A stretch of DNA of 64,000 nt from the NCBI GenBank assembly GCA_014155875.1, contig JACEFZ010016110.1, positions 24,767 to 88,766 of the forward strand, read 5' to 3'. A program made the translations under genes and the position numbers. Source of the DNA: Cepaea nemoralis (taxonomy: Eukaryota; Mollusca; Gastropoda; Stylommatophora; Helicidae). Numbering within the stretch: position 1 is the first letter of the stretch; the number at the start of each line of letters is the position of its first letter. The notes under the pieces were generated by a model. That model was not told where the DNA came from, did no database searches, and worked only from the letters and a program-made list of their open reading frames with translations. Of the stretch, positions 58,081 to 64,000 are shown piece after piece.

Positions 58081-58455
58081 GATAAATTACACACAACAGA
58101 CGAGTGTCGCCAGAAGCGGCCGATTCTGGCATCAGAAGGGAAGTAACTCGTAGCGATTGTTCAGTGATGATTATTCCAGAATTATCTACCCTGCTCTGGC
58201 GCCGGCACAGCCACAGGGGGCGGACACGACAGTGGGCTCGGCGATGGGTGTCCTTTGTGTCCTCGCATGTTAGAGAAAGCTCGGAGTGACGACACCACGT
58301 ACTAAGACACAACGCGTTCCACGCCCCTGCTGTGGTAGTCAGAAAGTGAGCTGGGCACCACAACTCACCCAGCCGTTTCCTTCAATGCAGAAATACGACA
58401 ATATTATCACGTGTCTGGTTTCAAACCATTAGTCCTAACGCTACTATCGCCGTAG
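58081..58455. other. unique spacer, no gene seen
   Basis: Non-repetitive, moderately CpG-rich. A ~100-codon minus-strand frame exists but without splice sites or protein-like features. Confidence 0.5.
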
Positions 58456-58770
58456 AGCAAATCGTTGTGGACAATACAATGATTGACTATCGTGACACAG
58501 TGGACAATACAATGATTGCCATCGTGACACAGTGGACAATACACTGGTTTATCATCGTGACACAGTGGACAAAACACTGGTTGATCATCGTGACACTATG
58601 GACAATACTGGTTGACCATCGTGTCACAGTGGACAATACAATGAATGACCATCGTGACACAGTGGACAATACAATGAATGACCATCGTGACACAGTGAAC
58701 AATACAATGAATGACCATCGTGACACAGTGAACAATACAATGAATGACCATCGTGACACAGTGGACAATA
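58456..58770. repeat. 33-bp repeat, ~9-10 copies
   Basis: Unit of 33 bp, TGACCATCGTGACACAGTGG plus ACAATACAATGAA. The left copies are diverged and the right three nearly identical. It abuts the mariner terminus. Confidence 0.94.
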
Positions 58771-58772
58771 TA

Positions 58773-59140
58773 CTACGAGGGCGAATCAATAAGTAAGTCA
58801 CACAGTTCTGTGTGATGGCAGGTAAATGTAGTTCGTGTTTTCTACAGGTGTCATTAGGTGACAGCAACATCGACCCTTATATTCCCGTTCGTCAGGTGGC
58901 ACTGTGTGTCTCATGCGCATGCGCAACGCATAAACAAAATGGCGACTGTACTTACAGAGTGTACAACCAAAGAGCAACATGCTGTTGTGCGTTTTTTTTT
59001 TGTGGGCAAAAGGACTGCCTGCAAAGGACATTCGTAAGGAAATGCTTCCTGTTTATGCTGACTACCAGCCCGAATCAAAGCGTGCTTCAATGCAATGGAA
59101 ACATCCTTCTTCGCCTTGCTGGTAGACATGGTGAGGCCAA
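58773..59140 (+). mobile_element. mariner-like element, internally deleted and 3'-truncated
   Basis: After a TA (58771-58772) the sequence CTACGAGGGCGAATCAATAA is a mariner-type terminal repeat. A leader follows, then the transposase start MATVLTECTTKEQHAVVRF (58939) and, after a one-base shift in a T run (58991-59000), LWAKGLPAKDIRKEMLPVYA, the mariner N-terminal HTH. The frame then jumps to YQPESKRASMQWKHPSSP, which in intact mariner transposases lies in the catalytic domain, so more than 100 codons are deleted. A stop comes at 59123. No right terminal repeat was found. Confidence 0.82.
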
Positions 59141-59305
59141 GTAAAGTTATCACACGCCGTCCTGTCCTTGCTGGGAGAAACTAGGCACCAACGCGTATAA
59201 TATAACCACAAGACAGTAAGTTTAACTGGTGAAAACTAAACAACACAGTAGAGACACCTACACATGAAACTGTACAAATGACAAGAAAGTGTCAAACACA
59301 AACAA

Positions 59306-59309
<4 letters not shown>

Positions 59310-59369
<60 letters not shown>

Positions 59370-59405
59370 CACACTCACACACACACACTACACTCACACA
59401 CACAA
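59310..59405. repeat. (CA)n microsatellite
   Basis: (CA)n from about 59310 to 59367, then CACTACACTCACACACA. On the minus strand this lies directly downstream of the exon's donor site, so it would be the beginning of the intron. Confidence 0.96.
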
Positions 59406-59409
59406 ACAC

Positions 59410-60629
59410 CTGCCTGGAACTTGGAGGTAGACTGTCCGACACTTGCCCTCCGGGCACCTCTCACAAGATGAAGCGTTCACCTCGTCATACTCGGGCACCT
59501 CGGGGACAGCACCAGCACTGGGCACCTCGGGCAGCAGAAATGAAGCGGAGGAGACGTCGAGTGAACTGATGCCGTGTGATGATGATGATGACAGTGAAGA
59601 TATCGATGGTGAAAGAAGCACTGGGGAATGTCTGTTTGGAGAGCTCGAGTACATCTTGAGAAAGAGAGGAGAGGATCCCGACAACACTGAGGTTCTAGAT
59701 GAGTGTGAAGAGGCCGATGAAGCTGTGGAGCCGGTCGACGACCTAGCAGACATACGTCCCAACGATCGGTTGAACGGCAAACTGGGGCTGGCTTCCATGG
59801 TATCTGACCTCTGAAATGACGTGACGGCCTCCTCAGTGTCGTTTATAATTGATGCCTTGGAGTTCTCCGAGGAGGAGTCGGAGGAGTTTGACAGCACCGA
59901 CATCTGCGAGATATGGTGGCTTGACGTCATACATCTCGACACAGTCTGTTTACGTCTGCTTGCAACAAACGAGTTCGGAAATTTGGTCGTGGCTTCTGGG
60001 TTTTCTATCATTTGTGAATGAGCAGTGTTTGCCCCGGTAGCTTGGACTGAAGCCGTGGCCAGCGCGGCTGAGTCTACCCTGCCATGCGCAGTTGGGCAAG
60101 TGTCTATTTCTGACAATGGTTTCCGTAGTTGCCAGTTTTGTACGTCGAGAGTAATCCCCTCTTTATGTGTTGCAATATTTGTTAATATGTTTGTTGAGGC
60201 AACATCTATGTCGTCCTTAAAGTTGACTGTTTTAGTTGTCCTGTTGTCTGAACACTTAACTGTTTTAGTTGCCCTGTTGTCTGAACTGTTAACTGTTTTA
60301 GTTGTCCTTTTTTCTGGTTTCGGTGGAGGCGTTGGGGGTCTCTTCTTCGAGCTCACTGACCCAGTTTGATGTGTCACTGGCGTGGCAGCAGGCTGCGAGG
60401 CCTGGAAACTTGTCACAGCCTCGAAATCGGATAAACCACCCCGAGAACCCATTCCCGAATTGTCTGAACAGACGCGAGCCCCACTTGTGGAGGCCGTTGT
60501 TTGGAGAGCTACAGGGCTTCCCCCAGTGGCCCCGGTTGTGATAACAAACTCTTGTTCTTGGCTATTGGCAGGAGTGTTCTTACTGCCGTGGTACTGCTGC
60601 ACCATGTTTGCTCTGAACTCTAATGGAAA
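59410..60629 (-). CDS. long internal exon of an unidentified Ser/Thr/Pro-rich protein
   Basis: The minus strand is open for about 406 codons between an acceptor (TTCTTGTTTCACCCTCTAAG, 60630-60649) and a donor (GGCAG/GTGTTTGTG, 59409). It starts FPLEFRANMVQQYHGS; upstream the frame closes at once. The segment is low-complexity: SSKKRPPTPPPKPEKR (class of proline-rich SH3 ligand), an imperfect duplication SSDNRATKTV / CSDNRTTKTV, long Ser-rich stretches (SLSSSSSHGISS), an acidic VPEYDEV near the C-end. No folded domain is visible. A cytoplasmic scaffold or signalling protein is a guess. Codon-like, non-repetitive content sets it apart from array frames. Confidence 0.62.
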
Positions 60630-60634
60630 CTTAG

Positions 60635-60885
60635 AGGGTGAAACAAGAACATGTTCTCTGAACTCTAATGAAAACTAAGAGGATGAAACAAGAACATGTT
60701 CTCTGAACTCTAATGAAAACTAAGAGGATGAAACAAGAACATGTTCTCTGAACTCTACTGGAAACTAAGAGGATGAAACAATAACATGTTCTCTGAACTC
60801 TACTGGAAACTAAGAGGATGAAACAAGAACATGTTCTCTGAACTCGAATGGAAGCTAAGGATGAAACAAGAACATGTTCTCTCGG
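60635..60885. repeat. 45-bp repeat overlapping a splice acceptor
   Basis: Five to six copies of a 45-bp unit, AACATGTTCTCTGAACTCTA plus (A/C)TGGAAACTAAGAGGATGAAACAAG in two parts (ACATGTTC at 60649 and 60694). On the minus strand each unit contains TTGTTTCATCCTCTTAG, an acceptor-like sequence. The first unit provides the acceptor of the 59410-60629 exon. Confidence 0.93.
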
Positions 60886-61079
60886 GTAAATGTTATGCTA
60901 TCAGCAGTCAATCACAGTTAATGGGTCTCATCACCCTCTATCACGAGGTTTAATTATTTGCGACCATTAGGTCTAATCACAGGCCACTACAAGACTTGAC
61001 TTTTCCCTCATATTAATCCCTACTACTAGACCTAACTATACCCTATATTATAATTATAATTAAATTAAAATTAAATATT

Positions 61080-61237
61080 ATAAATTATAATTATACACGG
61101 TCATATTATATTCTACCACACAATCTAATTATTCCCTACCACACAATCTAATTATTCTCTACCGCACAATCTGATTATTCCCTATCACAAGATCTTATTC
61201 TTAACCGTATGGTATATTTCCTACCGCACAATCTAAT
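61080..61237. repeat. ~25-bp AATCTAATTATTCCCTACC repeat, left part
   Basis: Imperfect copies of AATCTAATTATTCCCTACCG plus CACA, interrupted by a SINE at 61238. An AT-only palindromic stretch (ATTATAATTATAATTAAATT) precedes it at 61044. Confidence 0.85.
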
Positions 61238-61487
61238 CTAATATCTCCGTGGCCGAGAAGTTAGCAGCTTTCTCCGCTAACCCCGAATACTCTCGTCACG
61301 TGACGCGACGAGAATTAGCAGTGGTTCGAATCGCAAATGTGACTTATGAGAGTATGGAGCCGGTCGCTCAGAAAGTCGTGGCGTGCTGATGAGCGTAATC
61401 TAGCCTAGGAATCAACATACAGCTGAAAGATGCTGGTGTTGACCGCAATATCCTGAAACAGGATGGAAATGCCGGGGAAAAAAAAAA
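61238..61487 (+). mobile_element. tRNA-derived SINE with poly-A tail (family C)
   Basis: Head ATATCTCCGTGGCCGAGAAG (A box as in class II tRNA-Ser/Leu) and GCAGTGGTTCGAATCGCAAA (B box, near 61319-61332), with an extended hairpin CTCTCGTCACGTGACGCGAC between them, like a long variable arm. A ~150-bp body follows and ends GCCGGGGAAAAAAAAAA. AATCTAAT lies on both sides (61230-61237 and 61486-61493), consistent with a target duplication, though it is part of the surrounding repeat. Confidence 0.78.
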
Positions 61488-61795
61488 TCTAATTATTCCC
61501 TATACAAGATCTTATTCATAACCATATGGTATATGTATTTCCTACCGCACAATCTAATTATTCCCTACAACAAGATCTTATTCCTAAACATATGGTGTAA
61601 GTATTTCCTACCGCAAAATCTAATTATTCCCTACCATAAGATCTAATGATTCCCGACCGCAAGGTCTAATTATTCCCTACATAAGATTTAATTATTCCCT
61701 ACCAAAAAGCCTAATTATTCCCCACCTCACGATGCAATTATTTCCTACCGCAAGGTATAGTTATTCCCTACACAAGATCTTACGCACAGACATGT
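61488..61795. repeat. ~25-30-bp AATCTAATTATTCCCTACC repeat, right part
   Basis: Continuation of the array at 61080 after the SINE: TCTAATTATTCCCTAC alternating with AAGATCTTATTC..AACCATATGGTAT blocks. It includes a duplicated ~70-bp composite at 61488-61620. Confidence 0.85.
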
Positions 61796-61829
61796 CAATC
61801 TGTGGAAGTAGTCCGCGGATGTGCAGACT

Positions 61830-61985
61830 TGAGAGATGGCAGCAGTGGAATCATGGACTGAATCTAACAGAACATTGAACAGTTTGCCCCGTGGTAAATG
61901 ACTGAATCAGACAGAACACTGAACATATAGTCTGCCCCGTGGTAAATCAATTGACTGGATCAGACAGCACATTGAACAGATGGAT
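61830..61985. repeat. ~60-bp repeat, 2-3 copies
   Basis: ACTGAATC(T/A)(A/G)ACAGAACA(T/C)TGAACA and CTGCCCCGTGGTAAAT repeat with about 55-65-bp spacing; the last partial copy leads into the 46-bp array. Confidence 0.8.
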
Positions 61986-63060
61986 TTAGACATCTGTTCT
62001 TACCAGACATGGACATCTACTGTCGCCGGATTTAGACATCTGTTCTCACTAGACGTAAATATCTACTGTCGCTGGATTTAGACATCTGTTCTCACTAGAC
62101 GTAAACATCTACTGTCGCTGGGTTTAGACATCTGTTTTCACTAGACGTAAATATCTACTGTCGCTGGGTTTAGACATCTGTTCTCACTAGACGTAAATAT
62201 CTACTGTCGCTGGGTTTAGACATTTATTCTCACCAGACATAAACATCTACTGTCGCTGGATTTAGACATCTGTTCTCACTAGACGTAAATATCTACTGTC
62301 GCTGGGCTTAGACATTTATTCTCACCAGACATAAACATCTACTGTCGCTGGATTTAGACATCTGTTCTCACTAGACGTAAATATCTACTGTCGCTGGGTT
62401 TAGACATTTATTCTCACCAGACATAAACATCTACTGTCGCTGGATTTAGACATCTGTTCTCACTAGACGTAAACATCTACTGTCGCTGGATTTAGACATC
62501 TGTTCTCACTAGACGTAAATATCTACTGTCGCTGGATTTAGACATCTGTTCTCACTAGACGTAAATATCTACTGTCACTGGGTTAGACATTTATTCTCAC
62601 CAGACATAAACATCTACTGTCGCTGGATTTAGACATCTGTTCTCACTAGACGTAAACAACTATTGTCGCCGAATTTAGACATCTGTTCTCACTAGACGTA
62701 AACATCTACTGTCGCCGGATTTAGACATCTGTTCTCACTAGACGTAAACATCTACTGTCGCCGGATTTAGACATCTGTTCTCACTAGACGTAAACATCTA
62801 CTGTCGCCGGATTTAGACATCTGTTCTCACCAGACGTAAACATCTGCTGTCGTTGGATTTAGACATCTGTTCTCACTAGACGTAAACATCTACTGTCGCT
62901 GGATTTAGACATCTGTTCTCACCAGACGTAAACATCTACTGTCGCTGGATTTAGACATCTGTTCTCACTAGACGTAAACATCTACTGTCGCTGGATTTAG
63001 ACATCTGTTCTCACTAGATGTAAACATCTATTGTCGCTGAGTTTAGACATTTCTTCTCAC
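61986..63060. repeat. 46-bp satellite, subfamily 1
   Basis: About 23 copies of a 46-bp unit, TCTGTTCTCACTAGACGTAA, ACATCTACTGTCGCTGG and ATTTAGACA. TAGACGTAAA at 62739 and 62785 sets the period. Variants TTTATTCTCACCAGACATAA alternate in the left half. Confidence 0.96.
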
Positions 63061-63064
63061 TAGA

Positions 63065-64000
63065 CGTAGACATATACGATCAATAGACGAGACACCCACC
63101 ATCACCACACATAGACACATACTAAAACTAGACGTAGACATCCACCATCACCACACATAGACACATACTAAAACTAGACGTAGACACCCACCATCACCAC
63201 ACATAGACACATACTAAAACTAGACGTAGACACCCACCATCACCACACATAGACACATACTAAAACTAGACGTAGACACCCACCATCACCACACATAGAC
63301 ACATACTAAAACTAGACGTAGACACCCACCATCACCACACATACACACATACTAAAACTAGACGTAGACACCCACCATCACCACACATAGACACATACTA
63401 AAACTAGACGTAGACACCCACTATCACCACACATAGACACATACTAAAACTAGACGTAGACACCCACCATCACCACACATACAAACATACTAAAACTAGA
63501 CGAAGACACCCATCATCACCACACATACACACATACTAAAACTAGACGTAGACACCCACCATCACCACACATACACACATACTAAAACTAGACGTAGACA
63601 TCCACCATCACCACACATAGACATATACTAAAACTAGACGTAGACACCCACCATCACCACACATACAAACATACTAAAACTAGACGAAGACACCCACCAT
63701 CACCACACATACACACATACTAAAACTAGACGTAGACATCCACCATCACCACACATACAAAACATACTAAAACTAGACGTAGACACCCACCATCACCACA
63801 TACACCATACTAAAACTAGACGTAGAACACCACCATCATCCACACTAGACACATACTAAAAACTAGACGTAACACCCACCATCACCACACATAGACACAT
63901 ACTAAAAACTAGAACGTAGACACCCACCATCACCACACATAGACACATACTAAAAACTAGACGTAGACACCCACCATCACCACACATAGACACATACTTT
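63065..64000. repeat. 46-bp satellite, subfamily 2
   Basis: About 20 copies of a different 46-bp unit, CCACCATCACCACACATAGA, CACATACTAAAACTAG and ACGTAGACAC. It shares ACTAGACGTA(G/A)ACA and the same period with subfamily 1. It runs off the right edge; the last ~240 bp contain many one-base indels. Confidence 0.96.

Noticed and set aside
61385..61430. Hammerhead ribozyme in SINE C (CTGATGAG near 61387)
   Set aside because: No GAAA box follows at stem II distance and no closing helices are visible.

Overview
The window looks like nuclear DNA of a metazoan, most likely a mollusc or another lophotrochozoan. The signs are splice-site-bounded exon candidates, tRNA-derived SINEs, a LINE reverse transcriptase remnant, two Tc1/mariner-superfamily DNA transposons, long CT/GA/GT microsatellites, and no bacterial-style operons, Shine-Dalgarno sites or dense coding. 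The mollusc assignment is an inference from the transposon repertoire.

Well over two thirds of the sequence is tandem repeat: more than 30 separate arrays, mostly with unrelated units (13, 16, 17, 19, 21, 23, 27, 28, 29, 31, 33, 34, 35, 36, 38, 39, 45, 46, 49, 51, 52/56 bp and others). Layout: 1-1.6 kb short minisatellites; 2.0-10.5 kb a 28/30/32-bp array with higher-order structure; 10.5-12 kb small minisatellites; 12.2-16.5 kb a 19-bp family that changes into 34-bp and 38-bp composite units; 16.6-18.4 kb a 29-bp array; 18.5-21.6 kb small arrays around a unique, possibly promoter-bearing island; 21.6-23.5 kb unique DNA with a signal-peptide exon candidate and a LINE remnant; 23.6-27.2 kb 33-, 39- and 23-bp arrays; 27.2-28 kb unique DNA with a well-bounded small exon; 28-35.1 kb minisatellites plus GA, GT and CT tracts; 35.1-36.5 kb a minus-strand exon candidate and its upstream region; 36.48-38.84 kb a transposon with inverted repeats and TA target duplication; 38.8-43.7 kb more arrays; 44.0-51.35 kb a 52/56-bp satellite carrying two copies of a ~770-bp foreign element; 51.3-58.8 kb SINEs, minisatellites and a possible retroelement; 58.8-59.1 kb a mariner deletion derivative; 59.4-60.6 kb a long minus-strand exon; 60.6-64 kb arrays and another SINE.

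The host-gene evidence is thin. The best piece is the 1.2-kb minus-strand exon (59410-60629), coding a low-complexity Ser/Thr/Pro-rich segment with an SH3-ligand-like proline motif. A minus-strand ATG exon at 35250-35331, and a doubtful 56-bp exon at 20219-20274 that is phase-compatible with it, could belong to the same or another gene; if so, most arrays here would be intronic. Plus-strand candidates are a signal-peptide exon (22509-22588) and a 5'UTR/start exon (27328-27397). None could be assigned a family. Most very long open frames in the window are by-products of tandem repetition and are not called as genes.
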